From NCBI GenBank assembly GCA_963826695.1, contig CAWGXZ010000003.1, positions 62,001-126,000 on the forward strand: a stretch of 64,000 nt of DNA, read 5' to 3'. Both the position numbers and the translations under genes were made by a program. The notes below the pieces were generated by a model. That model was not told the origin of the DNA, ran no database searches, and saw only the letters and a list, made by a program, of their open reading frames with translations. Below are positions 17,888-26,319 of the stretch, in pieces (positions within the stretch are counted from its first letter, which is position 1; each line of letters starts with the position of its first letter). This DNA comes from CAWGXZ01 sp963826695 (GTDB taxonomy: Bacteria; Pseudomonadota; Gammaproteobacteria; Burkholderiales; Burkholderiaceae_C).

Positions 17888-19111
17888 TCAGTACGCCTTC
17901 ATGGCCCCGGCGAGCTCGACCCGCTGCATGCGCCACGCCGGCAACCAGGCCAGCACCAGGCCGACGCCCAGGATCGCCAGCGCCATCCAGGCTTCGGTCG
18001 CGCCCAACGCCGGCTGCAGGCTCACGCCGGTCATGCCGGCGAGCCAGCGGCTGATGGCGAACGACAGCGCATAGCCGCCCGCGAGTCCGAACACCACGCC
18101 GGCGGCGACCAGCAATGCGGTGAAGCCCCAGGCAATGGCGAAGATGTAGGCCCGCGGCGCGCCGAGCGCGCGCAGGGTCACGAACTGCGGCATCAGCAAG
18201 CGGAACAGGATGAAGACGCTGGCAACGATCGACAGCAGCACCAGCGCCTGCGTCACCAGCGCCAGCAGGCTCATCAGCTGGCGGATGTCGCCGAGCACGG
18301 CATACAGCTGCACCAGCGCCTCGGCCGGGAAGAAGGCCATCGACTCGCGGCCGGTGTAGGCGCTGCGCAGCCGGTAGGCCTCGGCCAGGTTGGCCGGATG
18401 GACCACCGCGGCCGGGATGCCCGGCGTGCGCGCGGCGTCGAACGGCGGGCCGATCTGTGTCGACCCTTCGGCATGCCCGTCGGGCAGCTGGTGCAGCGAC
18501 CAGACGGTTTCCACCGGGACCACCACCGCGCGGTCCCACGGCGAGCCGGTCGCCTGCATCCGGCCGACGACCGTCAGCTGCAGCTCGTGTGCATCGAGCG
18601 CCTCGTCGCCGCCGACCTGTTCGCCGGCGTGGTGCACGCCGTGGGCGGGCTGGAAGCGGTCGCCGACCTTCAACGCCGACGCCGCGCCGACGACGGCTTC
18701 GTTGCGCGCGGCGAACAGCCGGCCTTCCGCCAGCGGCCCCGATAGATGGCCGACCAGCGCCAAGGTGACGCCGACCACCGGCGCGCCGCGGTGGCTGTCG
18801 CCGAAGGCGAGCGGCGAAACGAAGCCCGCACGCGGGTCGTTGAGCAGTGCGGCCGTCAGCGGCGCAGCGAGCAGCTGGCTCGATCCGGGGCGCAGGAAGA
18901 CGCCGGTGAGCAGCGCATCGGTGCGGCTGCCGGGCGGCGCGACGATGATGTCGAAGCGGTCCGCCGCACGTGCGCTGCCCTGGCGCAGGGCGCGCTCCTG
19001 CGAGACGATGGCCACCGCCAGCATCACGCCGGCGGCGACCAGCGCCACGAAGGCCAGTGCGCTGAAGCGGTAGCGGCGCAGCGCCGCGCCGACCACCGGC
19101 CAGGGATTCAT
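17888..19111 (-). CDS. ABC transporter permease, MacB/FtsX type
   Basis: A 407-residue permease with the MacB/FtsX layout: one N-terminal helix (about 15-37), a periplasmic domain of ~220 residues, then three helices near the C-terminus. The last domain contains the typical TLRALGAPRAYIFAI coupling helix and ends in LAWLPAWRMQRVELAGAMK. It starts on the ATG overlapping the ATPase stop. Such permeases usually perform mechanotransmission or lipoprotein/peptide export rather than uptake. The substrate is unknown. Confidence 0.85.
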   Translation of the reverse strand: MNPWPVVGAALRRYRFSALAFVALVAAGVMLAVAIVSQERALRQGSARAADRFDIIVAPPGSRTDALLTGVFLRPGSSQLLAAPLTAALLNDPRAGFVSPLAFGDSHRGAPVVGVTLALVGHLSGPLAEGRLFAARNEAVVGAASALKVGDRFQPAHGVHHAGEQVGGDEALDAHELQLTVVGRMQATGSPWDRAVVVPVETVWSLHQLPDGHAEGSTQIGPPFDAARTPGIPAAVVHPANLAEAYRLRSAYTGRESMAFFPAEALVQLYAVLGDIRQLMSLLALVTQALVLLSIVASVFILFRLLMPQFVTLRALGAPRAYIFAIAWGFTALLVAAGVVFGLAGGYALSFAISRWLAGMTGVSLQPALGATEAWMALAILGVGLVLAWLPAWRMQRVELAGAMKAY

Positions 19112-19800
19112 GATGTGGCCGCCTGCACGCGCCCGGCCTTCAGCGACACGACACGGTCGGCGCGCCCGACCAGCTGCTCGTCATGGCTGACCACGACGAC
19201 GGTCTTTCCGGCGCGGGCGAGAGCCAGCAGCTCGCCGGCAATGCGCCGGGCATTCTCGCCGTCGAGGCTGGCCGTCGGCTCGTCGGCCAGGATGATCGAC
19301 GGGTCGAGCAGCAGCGCGCGCGCCAGCGCCACGCGCTGCTGCTCGCCGCGCGACAGCCGTGCCACCGGCCCGGCGCGCAGCGGCAACTCGAAGTGCGCCA
19401 ACAGTTCGGCAGCCCGCCGGCGCAGCGAATCGGCCACCCGCAGGCGGTCGAACTGCGCCGGCAGCAGCACGTTGCCGAGCGGGTCGAGCTCGTCGATCAG
19501 GCGGAAATCCTGAAACACCATGCCGCAGTGCGCCAGCCGCCAGGCATCGCGCCGGCGCTCGGGCAACCGGCTGACGACCACCGTGCCGTGCACCGCCTCG
19601 CCCTGCTGCGGTTGCACGATGCCGGCCAGCACCTGCAGCAGCGTCGACTTGCCCGATCCCGACGGCCCGGTCACGGCCGAGAGGCAGCCGTCCGGGAATT
19701 CGGCGCTGACCGCATCGAGGGCGAGGATGTCGGCGCCATCGGCGTCGCCGAAAGTCGCGCTGACGGCCCGCAGCGACAGTCCGCCGGCGCCGGCGGTCAT
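19108..19800 (-). CDS. ABC transporter ATPase, LolD/MacB-type
   Basis: A 230-residue nucleotide-binding protein: Walker A GPSGSGKST, Q-loop (GMVFQDF), signature LSRGEQQRVALARAL (SRGEQ in place of the common SGGQQ), Walker B ILADEPTASLD, and H-loop VVVSHD. It is co-translated with both neighbours through ATGA overlaps, so ATPase and permease surely form one transporter. The protein starts at MTAGAGG; longer upstream extensions belong to the preceding gene. Confidence 0.9.
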   Translation of the reverse strand: MTAGAGGLSLRAVSATFGDADGADILALDAVSAEFPDGCLSAVTGPSGSGKSTLLQVLAGIVQPQQGEAVHGTVVVSRLPERRRDAWRLAHCGMVFQDFRLIDELDPLGNVLLPAQFDRLRVADSLRRRAAELLAHFELPLRAGPVARLSRGEQQRVALARALLLDPSIILADEPTASLDGENARRIAGELLALARAGKTVVVVSHDEQLVGRADRVVSLKAGRVQAATS

Positions 19801-20225
19801 GGCCGCCTGAACGTCGCCTCGACCAGCCGCACGCGGCTGACGAAACCGGTCGCGGCGTCGGTCTGCGGCCCGATCTCCAGGCGGCCGACGACCTCGATCA
19901 GGTCGCCGGGGCGGACCGCCTCCTGGCGCCTCTTCATGCGCACGAAGACGATGGTGTCGATCCACTGGTCTTCGGAGGCGCAGAACGGGCAGGTTTCGAC
20001 GGGGCTGTTCGACAGCACGAAGAAGTCGGAGTCGACCTTCAGGTGCGGCGCCATGAAGCCCTGCATCGTCACCGGCTTGCCGGCCAGCCGCTGGGCCGTG
20101 TCCGAGAATGCCTTTCCGTCCTTGTACAGCTCGAACATGCGGATACGCGGCGGCTCGGCGGCTGCGGCGCGGCTCACCGCCAGCAGCGCCACCGCGGCGA
20201 GCACACGGCGCCGCTGCAGCTTCAT
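19797..20225 (-). CDS. Secreted conserved protein, DUF3299-like, first gene of the ABC unit
   Basis: A 142-residue protein with a Tat-like or long Sec signal (MKLQRRRVLAAVALLAVSRAAA). The mature part has a compact beta fold with GKPVTMQGFMAPHLK, FFVLSNSPVETCPFC and VRPGDLIEVVGRLEIG, resembling DUF3299 periplasmic proteins. The CPFC motif could bind a metal or form a disulfide. Its stop overlaps the ATPase start, so it probably works with the exporter in the periplasm. The exact role is unknown. Confidence 0.7.
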   Translation of the reverse strand: MKLQRRRVLAAVALLAVSRAAAAEPPRIRMFELYKDGKAFSDTAQRLAGKPVTMQGFMAPHLKVDSDFFVLSNSPVETCPFCASEDQWIDTIVFVRMKRRQEAVRPGDLIEVVGRLEIGPQTDAATGFVSRVRLVEATFRRP

Positions 20226-20301
20226 CCGAACACCTGCGCGCTGCGCACGGTGCCACCGCGCGGGACGGAGCGCGTCCCTGGGACCGGCCGTGCGGTGGCG
20301 C

Positions 20302-21603
20302 TCACTCCAGCCCGGTCGCCGCGAGGATGATGCCGAGCGTGGTCGACATGGCTTTCACCATCGGCGCCTTCTCGACGTCGAGCCACTCGTCGAGCGAGTG
20401 CGCGCGACCGCCCTTGTCGGGGGCCATGCGGCCGATGGTCAGCGCCGGAATACCCAGGCTCATCGGCAGGTTCGAGTCGGTCGAGCTCCACTGGTAGGCG
20501 ACCTTGTAGCCGCCAGCCTCGATCGCGCTCCTTGCGAACTGCACCAGGTCGCTCTTCATGTCCGTGTTGCCGGCCGGCCGGTCGCCGATCAGCTTGGCCT
20601 CGACGGTGACCTTGCCTTCCTTCGGCGAACGCGCGAAGTTCTCGGCGTCGGCGGCGTCCTGGACGATCTTCAGCATCCGGTCTTCGACCCGCTTCAACTC
20701 GGCCGGCGACTCGGAACGCATGTCGACCTCCATCCAGCCGCTGAGCGGAATCGAGTTGACCGAAGTGCCGCCGCCGATCAGGCCGATGCTGTAGGTCGTC
20801 TTCGGCGTGGCGGGCACCTGGATGCGCGAGAACTCGGCGGCCGCCTGGCCGAGCGCAAACATCGGGTTGACCAGGCCGAACGCGCTGAAGCTGTGGCCGC
20901 CCGGGCCGCTGAACGTCACCCGGTAGCGACGCGAGCCGACGCCGCCGTTGGTGATGATGTTGATGGCGCCCGACTCGACCGAGAAGAACGACTTGATCTT
21001 GTCCTTGTAGCTGCCCTTGGTGAACAGGTGGCGCACGCCACGCAGGTCACCCGGGCCTTCCTCGCCGACGGTGCCGACGAAAAGGATGTCGTCGCGGGTT
21101 CTGACATTGGCCTCCTTCATCGCGCGCACGAAGCCGGTCAGCACCGCCAGGCTTTGCGTGTCGTCGCCGATGCCGGGCGCCATCAGCCGCGTGCCCTGGC
21201 GTTTGACCTTGACGTCGGTCCCCGGCGGGAAGACGGTGTCGAGGTGTGCCGAGACGACGACGAACTTGCCGTCGCTGCGGGTTCCCTTGCGCACGCCGAG
21301 GACATTGCCTTCCTCGTCGATGCGGACGTCGGAAAGGCCAGCCGCCCGGAGCATCTTCTCGAACTCGCGCGCCCGGACTTCTTCCTTGAATGGCGGCGCC
21401 GGGATCTCGGTCAGCTTGATGCCGTCCTCGACGATGCGGCCATGCTCGCGGTCGATCACGGCCACTGCCGCCTTGTAGGTCGGGCTCGCCAGGACGCGAT
21501 CGATCTCGGCCGACTGGGGCGAGGCCTGCGCAAACGCGCCGGCAGCGGCAAAAGCCAGGCTCAGGGCGAGCGTCAGGGGGGCGGAACGGAGTGCAGCGGG
21601 CAT
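20302..21603 (-). CDS. Secreted M20 family metallopeptidase
   Basis: A 433-residue zinc hydrolase with a Sec signal peptide (cleavage near AFA-QA, residue 25). Di-zinc ligands are visible: SAHLDTVF (His, Asp), GIGDDTQSLA (bridging Asp), GTVGEEGPGDLRG (catalytic Glu and ligand Glu) and SSTDSN near the C-terminus. A dimerisation lid lies in between (FSGPGGHSFSAFG). It resembles periplasmic glutamate carboxypeptidase or PepT-like dipeptidases. It lies 76 bp downstream of nothing co-directional, so it is probably its own transcription unit, ahead of the ABC set on the same strand. Confidence 0.87.
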   Translation of the reverse strand: MPAALRSAPLTLALSLAFAAAGAFAQASPQSAEIDRVLASPTYKAAVAVIDREHGRIVEDGIKLTEIPAPPFKEEVRAREFEKMLRAAGLSDVRIDEEGNVLGVRKGTRSDGKFVVVSAHLDTVFPPGTDVKVKRQGTRLMAPGIGDDTQSLAVLTGFVRAMKEANVRTRDDILFVGTVGEEGPGDLRGVRHLFTKGSYKDKIKSFFSVESGAINIITNGGVGSRRYRVTFSGPGGHSFSAFGLVNPMFALGQAAAEFSRIQVPATPKTTYSIGLIGGGTSVNSIPLSGWMEVDMRSESPAELKRVEDRMLKIVQDAADAENFARSPKEGKVTVEAKLIGDRPAGNTDMKSDLVQFARSAIEAGGYKVAYQWSSTDSNLPMSLGIPALTIGRMAPDKGGRAHSLDEWLDVEKAPMVKAMSTTLGIILAATGLE

Positions 21604-21804
21604 AGGGGTTTCTGTGGAAAGGTTCGGGTCGAGGACCGGGCAGCCTGCCTGTCAGGGCAAGGCGGTACGGCGGTGCAAGGGCAAGCCGCTGGCCGGGCGC
21701 TTGATCGACGGCAGACGAAAAGCCGTGCGCAACAGCGCTTCCCTCGGCCGAGCGGCGGGTCTGAGCCGAAGGTGCCAGCAACCGACGCGCAGCGCGGCCG
21801 GCCT

Positions 21805-22560
21805 TCAGCTCAGCGGCAGCGGCTCGCTGCGGCGGCTGAGGACCACCTCCAGATCGTCGCGCGCGCTGTCGAGTTGCAGCAGCGCGGCCTGGCGCGCCGC
21901 CAACGCGTCGCGGTTCAGCAGCGCCGTCAGGATCGCCTTGTGGCGCGGCAGCGAAAGCCGCTGTGCGTCGGGGTGTGCGTGCGCCACCCGGATCGATTCG
22001 CGCAACGCCAGCGACAGCATGCTGCCGATGTAGACCAGCAAATCGTTTCCCGTCGCTTCGGCAACCGCCCGGTGGAACGCCAGGTCGGGTTCGAGCGTTT
22101 CCTCGACGCTGCGGGCTGCTTCCATGCCGTCGTAGGCCCTGCGCACCGCATCGAGCTGCGCGCTGCTGGCGACGGTTGCGGCCAGCGCAGCGGCGGCAGG
22201 CTCGAAGACCTTGCGCGCGGTCAGCAGCATGTCGACGAATTGCGGTGTCGGCATCGTCTGCGTCACCCAGTAAAGCACGTCCGGATCGAGGATGTGCCAG
22301 GCAGCGCGCGGGCGGACCGTGGCGCCGGCCTTCTGCCGCGACATCACCAGCCCCTTGGCGACGAGTACCTTGACCGCCTCGCGCAGCACCGGCCGGCTGA
22401 CGCCGTAGTCGGCGCAGAGCCGGGCCTCTGCCGGCAAGCGGGCGCCTGGCCCGAGCGCGCCGGAAACGATGCCGACCCCCAGTTCGCGCACGATCTGGGC
22501 ATGCCGGCTCTTGCGCTCGACAGGCTGTCGATAGAGGTCGTCGTGCGCTGTAGGGCTCAT
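21805..22560 (-). CDS. GntR-family regulator, FadR (FCD) subgroup
   Basis: A 251-residue repressor. The N-terminal winged helix (IVSGALGPGARLPAEARL, then YGVSRPVLREAVKVL) is followed by an all-helical FCD ligand domain (residues ~95-235) with metal/ligand residues in DLAFHRAVAEATGN. I start at the ATG at 22560; an upstream in-frame ATG at 22695 would add unlike sequence and swallow the intergenic operator. The gene diverges from the FAH-like remnant, TRAP binding protein and dehydratase genes. FadR-group proteins in this setting usually sense sugar acids and control the divergent catabolic genes. Confidence 0.87.
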   Translation of the reverse strand: MSPTAHDDLYRQPVERKSRHAQIVRELGVGIVSGALGPGARLPAEARLCADYGVSRPVLREAVKVLVAKGLVMSRQKAGATVRPRAAWHILDPDVLYWVTQTMPTPQFVDMLLTARKVFEPAAAALAATVASSAQLDAVRRAYDGMEAARSVEETLEPDLAFHRAVAEATGNDLLVYIGSMLSLALRESIRVAHAHPDAQRLSLPRHKAILTALLNRDALAARQAALLQLDSARDDLEVVLSRRSEPLPLS

Positions 22561-22639
22561 GGGCTGGAAGGGGCGTGCCGCGCAATCGGGTGTTCGCGGC
22601 ACTGTCAAGCCTGCGGGTTTCGCAGCATCGCCGTTTTTA

Positions 22640-22650
22640 TTGTCAGACGA
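22640..22650. promoter_or_regulatory. Candidate operator for the divergent GntR/FadR regulator
   Basis: The sequence TTGTCAGACGA fits the FadR-group operator form T-N-G-T-N3-A-C-N-A exactly and is nearly palindromic out to 22639-22651. It lies in the 225-bp gap between the regulator and the divergent sugar-acid genes, in a locally AT-rich stretch. A weaker GTAATAC core occurs at 22704-22710. The binding partner is inferred from position. Confidence 0.5.
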
Positions 22651-22785
22651 TATCGGGAAAACCCGCTTTTTTTGAAGCAGCGCTCGACTTAGCATTGCGT
22701 TAAGTAATACCTTTTCCGAATCACCGTCCAGCCGAGGGCTTGCGGCCAGTCGCTGGTCCCGCGGGGCCGTTGAGCCGAAGACACC

Positions 22786-23061
22786 ATGAAACTTTCACCC
22801 CACGGCCCCGAGGGCCACAAAACGCCCGCGCTGCTGCACAGCGACGGCACACGACGCGACTTGCGCGCGGTGCCGGCCGAGATCGACGCGTCGAAGCTGT
22901 TGCCGGCGGGGCTGTCGGCGCTGGCAGCCTTCGATGCGGGCATCGTGCCGCAGGGCCGCCCTGGCGTACCGTTCATGATGCTCGAGCCCGGCGACCGGAT
23001 CACCCCCGGCAACCGGCCGCAGACGGTCCACGCCTGGGACCCGCCGCTGATCGACGGCTGA
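22786..23061 (+). CDS. Short FAH-family-like protein, probably an internally deleted remnant
   Basis: A 91-residue ORF. Its first ~55 residues (GPEGHKTPALLHSDGTRRDL, a stretch on Ala/Leu, then LPAGLSALAA) resemble the N-terminal leader of ureidoglycolate-lyase-type FAH proteins. The last ~25 (FMMLEPGDRITPG) resemble the C-terminal strand LKPGD of the same family. The ~180-residue catalytic core is missing. It may be an in-frame deletion product, since a keto-acid dehydratase of this family would fit the pathway here. It may instead be an unrelated small protein. The start is 116 bp ahead of the TRAP gene. Confidence 0.45.
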   Translation: MKLSPHGPEGHKTPALLHSDGTRRDLRAVPAEIDASKLLPAGLSALAAFDAGIVPQGRPGVPFMMLEPGDRITPGNRPQTVHAWDPPLIDG

Positions 23062-23177
23062 TCGCGGGCGCTCTGCACCCCGGCAGCGCGACCCCCAACG
23101 CCCGGCTCCTCCATCCTTTGGCTATTCTTCCCCGCTCGTTCACCCCCCAGACTCTCGAATTCAAGGAGACATTCCCC

Positions 23178-24182
23178 ATGGCACTCAAGACCCGAACCCT
23201 GTTTCTGAGCGCGGCCCTGCTGGCCGCACTGGCCGGCCCGGTGGCAGCGCAGAAGGTGCTGAAAATCGGCATCGGCCTTTCCGAGGACCATCCGCAGGGT
23301 GTTGCGGCAAAGCGCTTTGCCGAGTTGCTGTCGCAGAAGACCGGCGGCAAGCTCACCGCCAAGGTCTACGCCAGCGGCGCGCTCGGCAACGACGTGACGA
23401 TGATCTCGGCGCTGCGCGGCGGCACCCAGGAAATGACCATACCGGACAGCTCGACGCTGACCAGCCTGGTCAAGGACTTCGGCGTGCTCAACCTGCCGTT
23501 GACGATCAACAACGAGCAGGAAGCCGACGCCCTGCTCGACGGCCCCTTCGGCAAGAAGTTGCTGGACCAACTGCCCGAGAAGGGTCTGGTCGGGCTGGGC
23601 TTTTGGGAAAACGGCTTTCGCCACATCACCAACAGCCGCCGGCCGATCACCAAGGCCGATGACATCGCCGGCCTGAAGTTGCGCGTGATCCAGAACCCGC
23701 TGTTCATCGATACCTTCAGCGCGCTGGGTGCCAATGCGACGCCGATGCCGTTCACCGAGTTGTATTCGGCAATGGAGCAAAAGGCCGTCGACGGCCAGGA
23801 GAACCCCGCTGCGACGATCCTCGCGAGCAAGTTCTTCGAGGTGCAGAAGCACATGGTGACCTCGCGCCACATCTACAGTGCCTGGGTGCTGCTGATGTCG
23901 AAGAAGGCCTGGGACGGCCTGACGCCCGACGAGAAGAAGGCGGTGCAGGACGCCGGCCGCGAAGCCACCCTGTTCGAGCGCAAGACGATCCGCGACTTCG
24001 ATGTCAAGGCAATCGCCGACCTGAAGGCCGCCGGCATGCAGGTCACCGAAATGCCGGCCGCCGAGCAGGCCAAGATGCGTGCCAAGCTGCAGCCGGTGGT
24101 GGCCAAGTTCAGCAAGGAGTTCGGCGAGGGCGCCTCGAAGGAGATGTTCAGCGAGCTCGAGCGGATTCGCGCCAAGAAGTGA
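23178..24182 (+). CDS. TRAP transporter substrate-binding protein, DctP family
   Basis: A 334-residue periplasmic protein with a clear signal peptide (cut near VAA-QK, residue 24) and a strong AAGGAG ribosome site at 23163-23168. DctP features are seen: GLSEDHPQGVAAKRFAEL, LNLPLTINNEQEAD, GFWENGFRHITNSRRPI (the Arg that binds the substrate carboxylate lies in the ITN-R region), and YSAMEQKAVDGQENP. It should capture an organic acid, probably a sugar acid given the dehydratase 15 bp downstream. The DctQ and DctM membrane subunits are not in this window. Confidence 0.9.
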   Translation: MALKTRTLFLSAALLAALAGPVAAQKVLKIGIGLSEDHPQGVAAKRFAELLSQKTGGKLTAKVYASGALGNDVTMISALRGGTQEMTIPDSSTLTSLVKDFGVLNLPLTINNEQEADALLDGPFGKKLLDQLPEKGLVGLGFWENGFRHITNSRRPITKADDIAGLKLRVIQNPLFIDTFSALGANATPMPFTELYSAMEQKAVDGQENPAATILASKFFEVQKHMVTSRHIYSAWVLLMSKKAWDGLTPDEKKAVQDAGREATLFERKTIRDFDVKAIADLKAAGMQVTEMPAAEQAKMRAKLQPVVAKFSKEFGEGASKEMFSELERIRAKK

Positions 24183-24197
24183 AAGTAGAGCGCTGCC

Positions 24198-25979
24198 ATG
24201 GCTGACAAACCCACTCGTTCGTTCCGCTCGCGCGACTGGTTCGCCGATCCGCAGCGTTCGGACATGACGGCGCTCTATCTCGAGCGCTTCATGAACTACG
24301 GGCTGACGCCCGCCGAACTGCGCTCGGGCCGGCCGATCATCGGCATTGCCCAGTCGGGCAGCGACCTGTCGCCATGCAACCGCATCCACCTGGAGCTCGC
24401 ACGGCGCGTGCGCGAGGGCATTCGCGACGCCGGCGGCATTCCGATGGAATTCCCGGTGCATCCGATCTTCGAGAACTGCCGCCGGCCGACGGCGGCACTC
24501 GACCGCAACCTGGCCTACCTCGGCCTGGTGGAAATCCTCTACGGCTATCCGATCGACGCGGTCGTCCTGACCACCGGCTGCGACAAGACCATGCCGTCGG
24601 GACTCATGGCTGCCAGCACGGTCGACATTCCGGCGATCGTGCTTTCCGGCGGGCCGATGCTCGACGGCTGGCACGACGGCGAACTGGTCGGTTCCGGCAC
24701 GGTCATCTGGCGCAGCCGACGCAAACTGGCTGCCGGCGAAATCGACGAGGAGGAGTTCCTGCAGCGCGCCTGCGACAGCGCGCCCTCGGCGGGCCATTGC
24801 AACACCATGGGCACCGCGTCGACGATGAACGCGGTTGCCGAGGCGCTGGGCATGTCGCTGCCGGGCAGCGCCGCCATTCCGGCACCGTACCGCGAGCGCG
24901 GGCAGATGGCGTATGAAACCGGCCGGCGCATCGTCGGCATGGCCTTCGAGGACCTGCGGCCGTCGAAGATCCTGACCCGCGACAGCTTCCTCAACGCGCT
25001 GGCGGTGGTGAGCTGCGCCGGCGGCTCGAGCAATGCGCAGGTCCACATCATGGCGATGGCGCGCCATGCCGGGGTCGAGCTGCACCCGGCCGACTGGACC
25101 GGGCACGCCTACGACCTGCCGCTGCTGGTCAACATGCAGCCGGCCGGCAAGTACCTGGGCGAGCGCTTCTTCCGCGCCGGCGGCGTGCCCGCCGTGATGT
25201 GCGAGCTGCAGCGTGCCGGCAAGCTGATCGGCGACTGCCTGAGCGTGACCGGCAGGACCATCGGCGAAAACATCGAAGGCCGTGAGGCCACCGACCGCGA
25301 GGTCATCTTTCCGTTCGACGCGCCGCTGATGGAGAAAGCCGGCTTTCTGGTGCTCAGCGGCAACCTGTTCGACTTCGGCATCCTCAAGACCTCGGTCATT
25401 TCGAAGGCCTTCCGCAGTCGCTACCTGAGCCGGCCGGGGCACGAGGACGTGTTCGAGGCGCGCGCGATCGTCTTCGAGGGCTCCGACGACTATCACCACC
25501 GCATCAACGACCCGGCGCTGGCGATCGACGAGACGTGCATCCTGGTGATGCGCGGCGCCGGGCCGATCGGCTGGCCGGGCTCGGCCGAGGTCGTCAACAT
25601 GCAGCCGCCCGATGCCTTGCTGCGGCGCGGCATCCAGACGCTGCCGACGCTCGGCGATGGCCGGCAGTCCGGTACGGCAGACAGCCCGTCGATCCTCAAT
25701 GTGTCGCCGGAAAGCGCCGTCGGCGGCGGCCTGTCTTGGCTGCGTACCGGCGACATCATCCGTGTCGACCTCGGCGCCGGCACGTGCAATGCGCTGGTCG
25801 CATCCGAGGAGATCGAGCGCCGCCGGCGCGAAGAACCGGCGCCACCGGTCCCGCCGAGCCACTCGCCGTGGGAAGAGCTGTACCGCGAAAAAGCCGGGCA
25901 GCTGGTCGACGGCGCGACGCTCGACTTTGCGCTGAAGTACCGCGGCATTGCCGAGAAAACGCCGCGGCACAACCACTGA
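24198..25979 (+). CDS. IlvD/Edd family sugar-acid dehydratase (arabinonate/xylonate type)
   Basis: A 593-residue Fe-S dehydratase. The three [2Fe-2S] cysteines of the family are at C60 (SPCN), C128 (TTGCDKTMPS, with the modified Lys next to Mg) and C201 (SAGHCNTMGTASTM). The length and the motif set DLSPCN / CDKTMPS fit pentonate dehydratases better than dihydroxyacid dehydratase (IlvD). It probably converts an aldonate to a 2-keto-3-deoxy acid. It is co-directional with the TRAP binding protein and presumably controlled by the divergent GntR protein. The exact sugar acid cannot be read from the sequence. Confidence 0.87.
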   Translation: MADKPTRSFRSRDWFADPQRSDMTALYLERFMNYGLTPAELRSGRPIIGIAQSGSDLSPCNRIHLELARRVREGIRDAGGIPMEFPVHPIFENCRRPTAALDRNLAYLGLVEILYGYPIDAVVLTTGCDKTMPSGLMAASTVDIPAIVLSGGPMLDGWHDGELVGSGTVIWRSRRKLAAGEIDEEEFLQRACDSAPSAGHCNTMGTASTMNAVAEALGMSLPGSAAIPAPYRERGQMAYETGRRIVGMAFEDLRPSKILTRDSFLNALAVVSCAGGSSNAQVHIMAMARHAGVELHPADWTGHAYDLPLLVNMQPAGKYLGERFFRAGGVPAVMCELQRAGKLIGDCLSVTGRTIGENIEGREATDREVIFPFDAPLMEKAGFLVLSGNLFDFGILKTSVISKAFRSRYLSRPGHEDVFEARAIVFEGSDDYHHRINDPALAIDETCILVMRGAGPIGWPGSAEVVNMQPPDALLRRGIQTLPTLGDGRQSGTADSPSILNVSPESAVGGGLSWLRTGDIIRVDLGAGTCNALVASEEIERRRREEPAPPVPPSHSPWEELYREKAGQLVDGATLDFALKYRGIAEKTPRHNH

Positions 25980-25992
25980 GCCAGTGAACGGC

Positions 25993-26028
25993 CCCGCAGC
26001 GAGGTGCGGGCGCCTCGATGCCGAGGCG
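25993..26028 (+). terminator. Two adjacent hairpins after the dehydratase; rest of the 340-bp gap is empty
   Basis: CCCGCA (25993-25998) pairs with TGCGGG (26005-26010). Directly after it, CGCCTCG (26011-26017) pairs with CGAGGCG (26022-26028) around ATGC. They start 13 bases past the stop codon. There is no T run. The remaining gap up to the ligase stop at 26320 is GC-rich with no supported gene. Confidence 0.4.
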
Positions 26029-26319
26029 TCCTCGCAGGCGCAAGCAGGTGACCGCGCGGCTGCGGTCCGGCGCCCGCAGTTGCGGCACGCCGCCGAGGGC
26101 GGGTCGCGGTCGTCGCTGGCGAGCACGACGGCGTCTTTCCCGCCCACTTCTGCAAGGCCTTGCATGGGAGACCGGGGCGAGCGCAGCCGGCTGCTGGCGG
26201 TTGCCGGCGCGGGACACGACGCCTGGCCCGGCTGCGTCGATGCGGCCGGCGGACCGCGGCGAGCGGCCTGGCGCCCGGCGAGCTGCGCCCGCGCGCCGTG
26301 GTTGCGGACGCCTCGCCGC

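Noticed and set aside
25980..26319. Minus-strand stretch reading EVGGKDAVVLASDD, reminiscent of an aldehyde dehydrogenase motif
   Set aside because: The match is about 12 residues with no flanking homology and the wrong surroundings on either side. It could be a scar, but chance is as likely.
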